Shown here piece after piece: positions 29,505 through 37,617 of a stretch of DNA of 37,617 nucleotides (positions are counted from its first letter, which is position 1; every line of letters begins with the position of its first letter). Source of the DNA: Clostridia bacterium. Lineage in GTDB: Bacteria; Bacillota; Clostridia; TANB77; CAG-508. Made by a program: the position numbers and the translations under genes. The notes below the pieces were generated by a model that worked only from the letters and a program-made list of their open reading frames with translations, did no database searches and was not told the DNA's origin. The stretch lies in NCBI GenBank assembly GCA_900770415.1, contig CAAGKN010000025.1, positions 1 to 37,617 of the forward strand, in the 5' to 3' direction.

Positions 29505-31299
29505 ACGGTCTAGTAGCTCCGTAAAGTAATTGAATTATACTAGGATTAACATTACCACGCAAATTGTTTAAATTTTCTACAAATCCTGCTTTATTTATAG
29601 CTCTTACTCCTCTTAATGTTGGCTCAATAAGTAAAGATTTTGCTAAATCAGTTACACCACCAAAGTTACGTCCTGTTGTAATGCTTTTGTTTAAATCCAT
29701 TGCTGCATTAATATCATCAACCGTGTTTAAAAACGGCTCTGAACCATTAGCAACAAGTATATTTTCAAGGTCTTTAATATTTCGTCCTGTATTACCTTTT
29801 GTAACTGTTGAATTATAATTTTTTAATGCACTTGATGCACTGTCAATATTGTTGCCAGCTTTCAATATTCTATTTAAGCCTTCATTTTTTTGAAAACTAC
29901 GTAAATTAGCAAATTGTCTGTTTGCTTTTTCAAGCTCTGGTGACAAATCGCTTAATCTACGATTATATTTATTATAAATTTGTTCTAAAATTGGATTTTG
30001 ATAATTCCTAGCGGTTTCATCACTCCAATTGACCATGTGTCCGATTTGTTGTTTAGCTTTTTGTAAGTCAATAGGTGAAATTGTTTGAGTTTTATTATAA
30101 ATAGTATCTAAATCATTACCTAAACGCTCATAAAATGAACCTTGAACATCTTCCGGTAAATTTTTAACAATATTATATAAATCATCACCTGCTTTTGTAT
30201 ATATATTTTGGTCATTTGCATTATTAACGACATTATTTAACAATTGCCTATAACTTAATTCTGCTTCGTTGATATTACGTGTTAATGGGTCAATATTATT
30301 AGTAATGAAATTATTGTCTAATCCTAATGTTGTTCTAGGGTCAGATGTTCCACTGCTTACTAACTCATTCAAATTACGCTCTAAGCCACCAGTCATATTT
30401 CTCGCAGGGTTAATTAGTTCTCCTCCGTACTGGTCAAACGTAGATTTTATATCGCTTTTTAAATCTTCTAAAGGAACTCTATATTCATTTCCTCGTAAAT
30501 TATCTATTGCATCATTAACGGCTTGTCCTCTTTTAGATAACAAGTTATTATAAGCATTACGCACATTTTGAGTAGTATCTAATAACAAACTTTGAGCTTG
30601 GTCTGGGTTTAGGTCTAAGGCTCTTGAATTAGGTTTAATAGCTTGTCGGATTGTATCAGTAGAAACTCCTGCAATACTTGCTCCTGCTCTTGGCAATAAT
30701 TTAGAAATTGCAGCACCAGTTAAAGGCATAGCCGTACCTAATGCACCTCCGCCTAATGCTCCGATAGTTGCACCCCCTAATCCGTTACCACCTTGTCGCA
30801 AATCTTCAACACCGCCAATTAAACCGCCTTGATAAGCATTTGTTAAAACACTATTGCCGATTTTAGCCCCTAGCCCTGCACCTTGAAAGGCTTTAACTTC
30901 AGGCAACATAAAAGTAGCTCCAATATCTAAAGTTGCGTTCCCGGCATTATCTATTTTTTTCTGCAATGGGTCAAGCTCATACATTTTTTGTTTAGCTTTG
31001 TCTAAATCATTTAATGCACTTGAATAAGCACCTTTAAAACTTTTATTTTTCAATGCGTTATATCCTGCAATCGGTAACGCTACAATATGTTTTGCAATAT
31101 TATCTGCAAGTGCAGACGGTCTTAAATCAATATTTTTAGATACCCCTATTTGAAATGGTTGTTTTTCTGAACCATTGCCCTCAAGGTTATCTTGTGGCAT
31201 ATCCGCAAAAATTTTATCTAATTCCTGTTCACTTGGTGGAGTATCTCCCTCAATTTCTAAAGTTTTACCGTTTGGAGCTGTAACTTCAAATACTGCCAT
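29494..31299 (-). CDS. Ejection (internal virion) protein, large
   Basis: 601 aa. The N-terminus (FEVTAPNGKTLEIEGDTPPS) is a short beta motif frequent in phage DNA-transfer proteins. Residues 120-210 are Gly/Ala-rich and hydrophobic (GLGGATIGALGGGALGTAMP), fit for membrane insertion. The rest is helical. P22-like phages eject three such proteins (gp7, gp16, gp20) to build a channel. The start overlaps the upstream stop (TAATG). Confidence 0.7.
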   Translation of the reverse strand: MAVFEVTAPNGKTLEIEGDTPPSEQELDKIFADMPQDNLEGNGSEKQPFQIGVSKNIDLRPSALADNIAKHIVALPIAGYNALKNKSFKGAYSSALNDLDKAKQKMYELDPLQKKIDNAGNATLDIGATFMLPEVKAFQGAGLGAKIGNSVLTNAYQGGLIGGVEDLRQGGNGLGGATIGALGGGALGTAMPLTGAAISKLLPRAGASIAGVSTDTIRQAIKPNSRALDLNPDQAQSLLLDTTQNVRNAYNNLLSKRGQAVNDAIDNLRGNEYRVPLEDLKSDIKSTFDQYGGELINPARNMTGGLERNLNELVSSGTSDPRTTLGLDNNFITNNIDPLTRNINEAELSYRQLLNNVVNNANDQNIYTKAGDDLYNIVKNLPEDVQGSFYERLGNDLDTIYNKTQTISPIDLQKAKQQIGHMVNWSDETARNYQNPILEQIYNKYNRRLSDLSPELEKANRQFANLRSFQKNEGLNRILKAGNNIDSASSALKNYNSTVTKGNTGRNIKDLENILVANGSEPFLNTVDDINAAMDLNKSITTGRNFGGVTDLAKSLLIEPTLRGVRAINKAGFVENLNNLRGNVNPSIIQLLYGATRPFNE

Positions 31300-33074
31300 T
31301 ATTTAATCCTCACTGTATATTTACCACTAGTATATGTTTGTGGCATTCCACCTTTTTTAATATTAAGTAAATCATCTACTGCACGCATTTTAGCTATTTT
31401 TTGGTCGTAACTATCTGTTAATGTTGGTAAAGCTAATTCAATACGTTTCATGTCTTGGTCTGATAATACACCTTTTTCACCGCCTAATTTTCTTGCTATT
31501 TGGTTAAATAAAAGTGTTCTTTGAGCATTAAAATTAGCTTCTTTTGTTGTTTGTGTTCCTGTCATAGCACGTAAATTACCGAAAGTATAACTCTCTGCTT
31601 TACTTGGTAATCCTTTAAATGTTGCTTTAAAATTATTTATTTGTTTTTCAATATCACCATAATTTTCTTGTTTGCTTAAAATTTTAGCTGCTCTGTCTTT
31701 TGCTTTTTCTGCTCTGTCGAGTGCTTTATTGTAATTTTCATTATTAAGTCGTGCATATCCTAACCCTAATTGAGCATTTTGATAAGCTCTATCGCTTGCT
31801 TCTTTTTGTTTTTGGAAATTAAGCATTAAGTTTTTGTATTCTTGTTCAGCTTTTGCTTGGTCTTTTCTGAATTGCATATTTTCACGCAAATTAGCTTGTT
31901 GTGCATCATAATACATTTTTCTATAAGCTGCATTATCTCTAAGTTGTTGAGCTTTCATTAGTTGTTCATAAGCATTGTCAGTTATAAATCCTTTAGTATT
32001 AGCCAGATTGTTCTTATAAATGTCAATGGCTTCATTTTGTTTGCTTAAAATCTTATCTGCCGCCATTGTTTGATACATTTGTAAAGCAATACTATTTTTT
32101 TCTTCATTTGTTTTTGCATTTTTGTATTCTGAACTATTTTTAATTATTTCTTGAATTTGTGCATCTTCTGAACTTGTTAAAGTGTTATATCTTGGGTCGT
32201 TTTGTACAGACTGTACATAGTTATTTAATAATTCATTACGATATAACCCATTATTAGTCCGTACAGCTTGACGTCTTAAACCTGCTTCTGGACTTACAGC
32301 TCCGCTAATCCATGCGTCACCAGTTGTTCCTGCCATTCCACGGGTTAAAGTTCCTAAACCCTCACCCAATCTATAAGCAAAGCCTTTTTTACGTCCATCT
32401 GGAGTTAAATTATTTCCTAAATTATCAATAGAAAACTCATTGTTATAATTTTCTCTCATTCCTGCATCTAAATCGCGTAAGAAACCTCCTCGTGGCGGTG
32501 TTTGAGATACTGTAATAGATGGAGCATAAGTATTAAATTTTCCCTCTTTTGCAAGTGCTATTTCTTCATTTGTTTGTGGTTTTCTAATATTGTTATCGTC
32601 AATAAATTTTGCAATATCTTTATTGCCAGAATTTAAACCTTGTCCAGCTCCTGTAATTGCATCTTCTGACAATCCCTGTTTTCTCCATTCATCTTGTTGT
32701 TTCGTTAATGCCGTAAACAATGGATTATCTTCATTTACATTATCGGTTGATTGAGCTTGTTGTCCAAATAATGCAGTATAAAGTTTTTGTCCAAAACCGT
32801 TTTTTTGTGCCGTTGGTGTTTCTTTCCAATCTGTGATATTTGAACTTCCATTATCATTAACTGAAATACTAGGAATTGGGTCTTTTAATTCTTGTGCGTG
32901 CTGTTCACTTGCGGGAAAACCATCAGGGAAATATCCTGCAGTATTTGTTCCCTCAACTTTTTTTAATGGTGCAAATTCAATATCGTTTTGATTAGTCAAT
33001 TTATTATATAATGCTGAATTTTCACCTGCGTTTTTGTTGCCAGTTTTATTCATAAAATTCCAAAAATTAAACAT
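31299..33074 (-). CDS. Ejection protein, long helical
   Basis: 591 aa from ATG 33074 (AAAGGGAT upstream); the longer frame overlaps the previous gene. It is Gln/Asn/Lys-rich with a long helical domain (about 300-480: AQQANLRENMQFRKDQAKAE). It lies between two other ejection-type genes, as in P22 (7, 20, 16). No catalytic motif seen. Confidence 0.65.
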   Translation of the reverse strand: MFNFWNFMNKTGNKNAGENSALYNKLTNQNDIEFAPLKKVEGTNTAGYFPDGFPASEQHAQELKDPIPSISVNDNGSSNITDWKETPTAQKNGFGQKLYTALFGQQAQSTDNVNEDNPLFTALTKQQDEWRKQGLSEDAITGAGQGLNSGNKDIAKFIDDNNIRKPQTNEEIALAKEGKFNTYAPSITVSQTPPRGGFLRDLDAGMRENYNNEFSIDNLGNNLTPDGRKKGFAYRLGEGLGTLTRGMAGTTGDAWISGAVSPEAGLRRQAVRTNNGLYRNELLNNYVQSVQNDPRYNTLTSSEDAQIQEIIKNSSEYKNAKTNEEKNSIALQMYQTMAADKILSKQNEAIDIYKNNLANTKGFITDNAYEQLMKAQQLRDNAAYRKMYYDAQQANLRENMQFRKDQAKAEQEYKNLMLNFQKQKEASDRAYQNAQLGLGYARLNNENYNKALDRAEKAKDRAAKILSKQENYGDIEKQINNFKATFKGLPSKAESYTFGNLRAMTGTQTTKEANFNAQRTLLFNQIARKLGGEKGVLSDQDMKRIELALPTLTDSYDQKIAKMRAVDDLLNIKKGGMPQTYTSGKYTVRIK

Positions 33075-33078
33075 ATTT

Positions 33079-33747
33079 CTATCCCTTTGTTCCTTGGCTT
33101 GATAATGCACCACCGATACCGCCTGCGATACCACCTGCTAATGCTCCCCATGGACCACCTGCACTGCCTGCTTGTGCACCGTTAACTGCTCCATTATTCA
33201 TACTTGCGAATCTATCAAGCAATGATGGATTGTTTGCATTATTGTATAATGTTTGTCTGTAATTATAATTAGATATATTATTTGCTTGATTTGCTGCAGA
33301 GCTATTTAAGCCCATCATATAATTATATAAAGTATTTGAAGTATTAAGCATATTTGATAAATTATTTGCTTGCCTATTGTAGTAACTATCATATAAATCA
33401 GTTGTTTTATCAGCCAAAGTATCTGCAAAAGCATTTGTTGCACTTTGCAAACCGCTTGAACGCATTAAACCTCTATTAGCTAATTGAGATAAAACAGATG
33501 TATCATAATTTTGAGCCATTGAAGAATTTAACTTATTCTGATAAGCTTGGAAATTAGGGTCATTTGAATAATCATTACTCAACATTCCTTGAAGAGTTGA
33601 GTTTAAGTTGCTACCAATAGTATTCATTGTATTTCGCGACCAGTTAGGAGAAGAATATCTAATCCCGTTCTTATCTGCTGTAGAACTCCCCCAAGAACCA
33701 CTATCTACTGTTGAACTTGAATATTCCGGTGCTTTTTTCTTACCCAT
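33079..33747 (-). CDS. Ejection protein, small with Gly-rich C-terminus
   Basis: 222 aa. Ser/Asn-rich helical body (LANRGLMRSSGLQSATNAFA) and a C-terminal Gly/Ala membrane-active stretch (193-217: GGPWGALAGGIAGGIGGAL). The size and ending resemble P22 gp7-like proteins. GAGGT precedes the ATG; the next ATG is 5 bases after its stop. Confidence 0.65.
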   Translation of the reverse strand: MGKKKAPEYSSSTVDSGSWGSSTADKNGIRYSSPNWSRNTMNTIGSNLNSTLQGMLSNDYSNDPNFQAYQNKLNSSMAQNYDTSVLSQLANRGLMRSSGLQSATNAFADTLADKTTDLYDSYYNRQANNLSNMLNTSNTLYNYMMGLNSSAANQANNISNYNYRQTLYNNANNPSLLDRFASMNNGAVNGAQAGSAGGPWGALAGGIAGGIGGALSSQGTKG

Positions 33748-34105
33748 TGTAATACCTCACATATTTATCATCTTTTATATGTTTAAAACCTGCCTTTTTC
33801 AAAACAAGTCCTGCATGTTTTAAAGGAGTGTAAGCATACATATTCTGCTTAAACTCTTTGCATATTTTGATTATAGCTTGGATATTATCCGCCATATTTT
33901 TTCTAATACTTGTTCCACTTAAAGTAAGTTCCCCATCTTCAACTTGAACCGTTATAAACCCCCTTAAAAAGCCTTTTAATTCGTCATAAAAGCAAAAAAG
34001 GTTAGGATTATTCACCAACCATTCAAAATCATATTGAGAGGGCATAGGACGGCTCTCATATAATTTTTTAAACTCTTCCATATCTCTTATATGGTCAATA
34101 ATCAT
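33740..34105 (-). CDS. GNAT-fold-like phage protein
   Basis: 121 aa. Beta strands with FLRGFITVQVEDGELTLSG, then a helix and the ending LKHAGLVLKKAGFKHIKDDK resemble a GCN5-type acetyltransferase fold, as in T7 gp13-type proteins of similar position. The acetyl-CoA loop (Q/RxxGxG/A) is not clear, so it may be non-catalytic. It lies between tail hub and ejection genes; probably needed for virion assembly. Confidence 0.55.
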   Translation of the reverse strand: MIIDHIRDMEEFKKLYESRPMPSQYDFEWLVNNPNLFCFYDELKGFLRGFITVQVEDGELTLSGTSIRKNMADNIQAIIKICKEFKQNMYAYTPLKHAGLVLKKAGFKHIKDDKYVRYYNG

Positions 34106-34106
34106 A

Positions 34107-35714
34107 TTATCTGCCTTTAGTTTTTGTTTTGCCTTTAAGATTTTTCAATTCGATTGAATTTATGCAAAAACCTTGATTTTCTGAATTCGTATAAATTCTT
34201 ATTCCCATTGTGTACCACGTTTGTGGAGTTGAAATCTCAACAACTTTTTTGTTATAAATATTTTCCATTGGGAAATCTGAACTATCATAAGTTGCGCCAC
34301 TATCTCCCTCATCTCCGGCATAAACAATAGATTGATTATTTGATACTTTAACTCTTTTAGGTGTTTTTTCTTTAGAATTTCTAATCAGTTCTACCCAAAA
34401 ATCATTGATATAATTTGTATCTAGAGTTATCAAAATAGGTGTTTTCTGTTTTTTCATGTTAGTATTAGAACCTAAATTGATAAGAGTAGTTTCATATACT
34501 GCAGGATAAAAAACTCCGTCAAAATCGTTTCCTATGCCCTCTATATAAATCTTTCCGTCACTTGTTCCGGTGAAGATAGAATTATTGATAAGAGCAATTG
34601 TTGTAATATCTTGTGTTTTTCTTGTAACCCATTCTTGCTGCATATAGTCATAAACAAGAATTTCATTATTAACTAAACACCATATTTCAGAGCGAGTGTT
34701 ATAAACACATGAAAACATCTTAAAAGACTTAATTTTAGTTGTAAAATAGCTTTGAATTTCTTTAGCTACTGGACCCGTTGGTTTTGTCTGTCCTGTAGTA
34801 TCTGTAACCCCTAAGTAATAAATATTCTTTTGATTATTATCATAGAAAAATAAGTAAGTATCGTGCTTAACTATTGATGTATAAGAATAACAACCCACAC
34901 CACTAGAAGTAATCATTATAGAATTTGTAGTATCGTTCGGAGTTGTATTCAATAAACTACAATCTTCTGCAGTAAAGATATATAATCCACCTGTAAAACT
35001 AGCTAATGCAGTAACAGTTTTATTGAAATCAATATACCATGCATCAGCGACATCTTGCGGATTTTCTTTCCACGTGTAAATGTCATTTTGATGTGATGAA
35101 TGTACACCGTATTTATCTGCAACGACTAGAAATCCGTTCCACTCACACATAATAAGCCACTTAATAGGCTTATTCGTATGATAATCTTCGGCATTGATTG
35201 TCGCAACCCAACCATTTAAACCAAATTGATGGTAATCGTGGTTTTCAACAACTTTTTGATAATCTGTATCAGCGGTAAAGCATACTGTACGTTGTTCAAC
35301 TCCATTTGTAAAAACAAATACATCATACGCAGACGTACTCATTGTAAGAGCATTACATTGCCCTGTAACCGTGAAATCTAAATCAGCAGAACCGTTTTTA
35401 ACTTCATTTAAAACATTATCATTACCTATATAGAATAAAGTGCCTTTTGTTTCATTTTCGGCATAAATAAAGGTATAAGAAACATTTTCTTGAATACTTT
35501 CATATATACCGATTATTTTATAACCGGTCGGTAACTGTTGAAATAAAACATTTCCATCTATTGTTTTGATAGAAACATCACTACCAATTTCAGATTGATG
35601 TAATTCCACATTAGAACACTTCAAAGCAGATATCATACCGCCAGAATTCAAACCGTTAAGCTGTCTGATACCTTTAAATTGTCTAAATATTTGTGATTCT
35701 ATAACATAACTCAT
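34107..35714 (-). CDS. Tail hub / DNA-stabilisation protein (P22 gp10-like)
   Basis: 535 aa, beta-rich with propeller-like repeats (WLIMCEWNGFLVVADKYGVH, LASFTGGLYIFTAEDCSLLN, NTRSEIWCLVNNEILVYDYM). Its place directly after the gp4-like gene fits P22 gp10, which closes the tail and anchors the spike or needle. No long Shine-Dalgarno; GGTAAT precedes the ATG. Confidence 0.75.
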   Translation of the reverse strand: MSYVIESQIFRQFKGIRQLNGLNSGGMISALKCSNVELHQSEIGSDVSIKTIDGNVLFQQLPTGYKIIGIYESIQENVSYTFIYAENETKGTLFYIGNDNVLNEVKNGSADLDFTVTGQCNALTMSTSAYDVFVFTNGVEQRTVCFTADTDYQKVVENHDYHQFGLNGWVATINAEDYHTNKPIKWLIMCEWNGFLVVADKYGVHSSHQNDIYTWKENPQDVADAWYIDFNKTVTALASFTGGLYIFTAEDCSLLNTTPNDTTNSIMITSSGVGCYSYTSIVKHDTYLFFYDNNQKNIYYLGVTDTTGQTKPTGPVAKEIQSYFTTKIKSFKMFSCVYNTRSEIWCLVNNEILVYDYMQQEWVTRKTQDITTIALINNSIFTGTSDGKIYIEGIGNDFDGVFYPAVYETTLINLGSNTNMKKQKTPILITLDTNYINDFWVELIRNSKEKTPKRVKVSNNQSIVYAGDEGDSGATYDSSDFPMENIYNKKVVEISTPQTWYTMGIRIYTNSENQGFCINSIELKNLKGKTKTKGR

Positions 35715-35721
35715 AATTTAA

Positions 35722-36384
35722 TTACCATATACAACGTGATTCTGTTCTAACTGGCTTGCAAGCCTTTTTAAAAACTTTCCATGCTTCGTTAAATTCATTT
35801 ATCATAGGTTGATAGTTTTCATCTTCTTGGTCTTTATTATTTGTAACCATTACACGCAAAACCAAACAATCCATGAATAGATATTCTAACAATTCAGGCA
35901 TATTAAGGAAGTCATTTGCATTTGTAAATTCAAAAGAAGTTTCATTATCTGTTGTCAAAACGGGTTTAAACTGGTTGTAAACAATCTTTAGGTTATATTG
36001 TTTATCCGGAACAGGATAAAGTCTTAATTTCGCCATAGGATTGTTATAATCTATCCAATAACTGGTTGGTTGACCTGTAAGTTTTTTATCTTGATTTTCT
36101 CCACTTCCGATAAAATTAAGACTTGTAAAACTATCTGCATCATAGATATTAGTTATTTGACCATCTGGAATGGAATAAGTGGACTTATTCGCCGTTGCGG
36201 ATAATGTTTTTTCTTTTGCTCTAAACGGAAAATCTTGTAAATTAGTCAGATATCGTAATGCAAAATTCAACTCTGTTTTTGCTTGTTGTGAATCGACATT
36301 ATCCCACTGCATATCATCTGCATTAAACCCTGACCATGCACGATTGCCTAATTCTGTTAAAATTCTTTGTGCTGTAATTGTCAT
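35722..36384 (-). CDS. Tail adaptor (P22 gp4-like)
   Basis: 220 aa, helical N-terminus (ITAQRILTELGNRAW), then a beta part (KSTYSIPDGQITNIYDADSF, KLRLYPVPDKQYNLKIVYNQ) and a helical end. This is the layout of podoviral tail adaptors (P22 gp4, T7 gp11 class) that bind the portal base. GAGG precedes the start, which overlaps the upstream stop. Confidence 0.78.
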   Translation of the reverse strand: MTITAQRILTELGNRAWSGFNADDMQWDNVDSQQAKTELNFALRYLTNLQDFPFRAKEKTLSATANKSTYSIPDGQITNIYDADSFTSLNFIGSGENQDKKLTGQPTSYWIDYNNPMAKLRLYPVPDKQYNLKIVYNQFKPVLTTDNETSFEFTNANDFLNMPELLEYLFMDCLVLRVMVTNNKDQEDENYQPMINEFNEAWKVFKKACKPVRTESRCIW

Positions 36385-36701
36385 TACTCAACAACCTCAA
36401 TTTTATATAATGGAACTGGTTCATTTTTGCTATTTTGTTCATAAATAATAACGGATTTTGCACCTGTCATTAACTCTTCTTTAGCTTGTTTGTTATCAGA
36501 ACCGAAAAACTGTTCAATCATTGTACCTGCCATATATGATGGCTTGTTTCCTAGTTGTAAATTAGTAACTTTATAACCAATTTGTTTATTAAATACATCA
36601 TAAACTTCTTTTGTAATAACTTCTTCTGTTGCACCTCTTAGAATTTTATCCTCAATAGATGGTGTATTTTTTTTAGTTATTTTTTTCTTAGCTACTGCCA
36701 T
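36384..36701 (-). CDS. Small head protein next to coat
   Basis: 105 aa with a Lys-rich N-terminus (MAVAKKKITKKNTPSIEDKI) and a beta-type end (AKSVIIYEQNSKNEPVPLYK). It lies between coat and tail adaptor; a decoration, head-completion or coat-associated role is likely. AAAGGAG precedes the ATG. No recognised family. Confidence 0.6.
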   Translation of the reverse strand: MAVAKKKITKKNTPSIEDKILRGATEEVITKEVYDVFNKQIGYKVTNLQLGNKPSYMAGTMIEQFFGSDNKQAKEELMTGAKSVIIYEQNSKNEPVPLYKIEVVE

Positions 36702-36716
36702 AAATTCTCCTTTAAA

Positions 36717-36748
36717 AGCGGTAGGGAGAAATAATCCCCCTATCGCTT
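36717..36748 (-). terminator. Hairpin after the coat gene
   Basis: AAGCGATAGGG pairs with CCCTACCGCTT (minus strand) through 11 bp with one mismatch around an about 9-nt loop, then TTTTAA. Partial termination here would reduce downstream expression relative to coat. Confidence 0.55.
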
Positions 36749-36756
36749 ATATTTTT

Positions 36757-37617
36757 TTAACCTACGGTAATGTTTGCAGTTGCTAAACAAGTCGGTTGAA
36801 CTGTTTTAGCACCGTAAACATACAAACCTCTAACTAAGTCAGAGAAACTGTCTTTATCTCTCAATGTATCCATTTTAACGATTTGAGATGCAAAAGTAAT
36901 TGCTTCTGTTGTACCTGCCATAATCAAAGTTTTTTCAGTTGCTTCTTTTAGGTTTGTGGATTCTTTAATATCAAAACCTGCAAAAGTACCGATGGAACCC
37001 TTACGAATATTTGCATCACCAATTGCTGTTGCGTGTGTAAACTCTGTACATTTACGGATAATTCCGCCAATTTTAGGGTTTACAACTAAGTAAGGACGTT
37101 TACCATCCGCACCTAAACCGGAGTTATCAATTGCATTTGCATCAGCAAGGAATGTTCTCAAATCAATCAAAGTGTCATAAGCATTTGTTTTAGTTAATGT
37201 AACATCTCCCATTTGGTTTTTAGTTGCCGCATCTGCTGCTTTACCCAATAAGAATGTATCTTGAACCAAAACACAAGCTTTTTTAGCTTGGTTTAGATAT
37301 TTTTGCATATAAGCAATGTTTGCTTGTACTTTTTCAATATCATCAACCTTAAATGCAAAATATTTCTTTTGATTAATAACTAATGTATCAGTTTCACCGT
37401 CAAGCTCTTGATATTCAATTGCTTTTGTATCGTAATCTTTGACTGTTACATCACCGATTTTTTGAATGTGTACAGTATCACCAGCGTTTTTAATTTCACC
37501 CTCGTAATCTCTGTTCACACAATCAAGCATTACACCTGCATCATTAATTTTTCTCAATAATTCTTTTGACCATAGTTCAGGCTTAAATAAGCCCGCTGCG
37601 ATAGTTTTTGTTGTTGC
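36757..37617 (-). CDS. Major capsid protein (P22 coat-like), codon 2 to stop
   Basis: The window ends at codon 2; codon 1 lies across the circle junction (120-122). The full product is about 287 aa. It has a HK97-type N-arm, a spine-helix region (LNQAKKACVLVQDTFLLGKA) and an end (FSDLVRGLYVYGAKTVQPTC) matching P22 coat gp5-like proteins (VYG-x-K-x-x-x-P near the C-terminus). It builds the shell with the scaffold. AGGAG precedes the start. Confidence 0.88.
   Translation of the reverse strand, partial: ATTKTIAAGLFKPELWSKELLRKINDAGVMLDCVNRDYEGEIKNAGDTVHIQKIGDVTVKDYDTKAIEYQELDGETDTLVINQKKYFAFKVDDIEKVQANIAYMQKYLNQAKKACVLVQDTFLLGKAADAATKNQMGDVTLTKTNAYDTLIDLRTFLADANAIDNSGLGADGKRPYLVVNPKIGGIIRKCTEFTHATAIGDANIRKGSIGTFAGFDIKESTNLKEATEKTLIMAGTTEAITFASQIVKMDTLRDKDSFSDLVRGLYVYGAKTVQPTCLATANITVG
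37499..37617. repeat. Terminal direct repeat, right copy (circular closure)
   Basis: Identical to bases 1-119. Removing one copy gives the 37,498-bp circle and an intact coat gene. Confidence 0.95.

Overview
The window is a complete, circularly assembled genome of a small AT-rich podovirus of the P22 morphogenetic type. The first 119 bases are repeated exactly as the last 119, so the molecule is a circle of 37,498 bp cut open inside the major capsid gene. Such an overlap is expected when an assembler closes a circle or linearises a headful-packaged, terminally redundant genome. Shine-Dalgarno sequences (AAAGGA, GGAGG) and sigma70-type -35/-10 pairs are frequent, and three small proteins carry Sec signal peptides ending in AxA-type sites. 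This points to a low-GC, probably Gram-negative host. The strong Shine-Dalgarno usage argues against Bacteroidota. The host cannot be named from sequence.

Late block 1 (minus strand, 7398 down to 1, then through the circle junction to 29494) holds, in transcription order: an unknown 190-aa protein, TerS, TerL, portal, a 606-aa virion protein with an ADP-ribosyltransferase-like domain, a small protein, scaffold, P22-like coat, a small head protein, a gp4-like tail adaptor, a gp10-like tail hub, a GNAT-like protein and three ejection-type proteins. Late block 2 (minus strand, 28655 down to 20416) carries two fibres with similar C-terminal domains, accessory proteins, a DUF1353 protein, a small HTH protein, a holin-like protein and an amidase endolysin. 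Two plus-strand genes for exported proteins (28740-29504) sit between the late blocks and look like lysogenic-conversion cargo.

The control region (7400-10300) holds a LexA/CI-type S24 repressor, four short ribbon-helix-helix-like proteins (two divergent Arc-like genes recall P22 immI), several sigma70-type promoters, a phased array of GGGTA/TACCC boxes next to AT-rich palindromes (origin candidate), a 32-aa hydrophobic peptide with its own promoter and terminator (type I toxin candidate), and a GC-rich structured RNA at the head of the early operon.

The early operon (plus strand, 10272-18740) encodes an ERF annealing protein, an SSB-like protein, replication-type proteins, a protein built of perfect 60-bp repeats, a LuxR-type HTH, a MazG-like protein, YopX and DUF1064 proteins and many small unknowns. 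It ends at a strong terminator. Beyond it, a membrane-anchored HTH/coiled-coil protein (minus) and a RepA-like initiator (plus) diverge from one intergenic region.

A CI-type repressor is present but no integrase is recognisable. With the Rep-like gene, the iteron-like array and the membrane-anchored HTH protein, this suggests a temperate phage whose prophage may be a plasmid. That is inference. The most novel items are the virion ART protein, the paired 24-nt late-operon motif, the leader RNA, the toxin-like peptide and the origin-like array.
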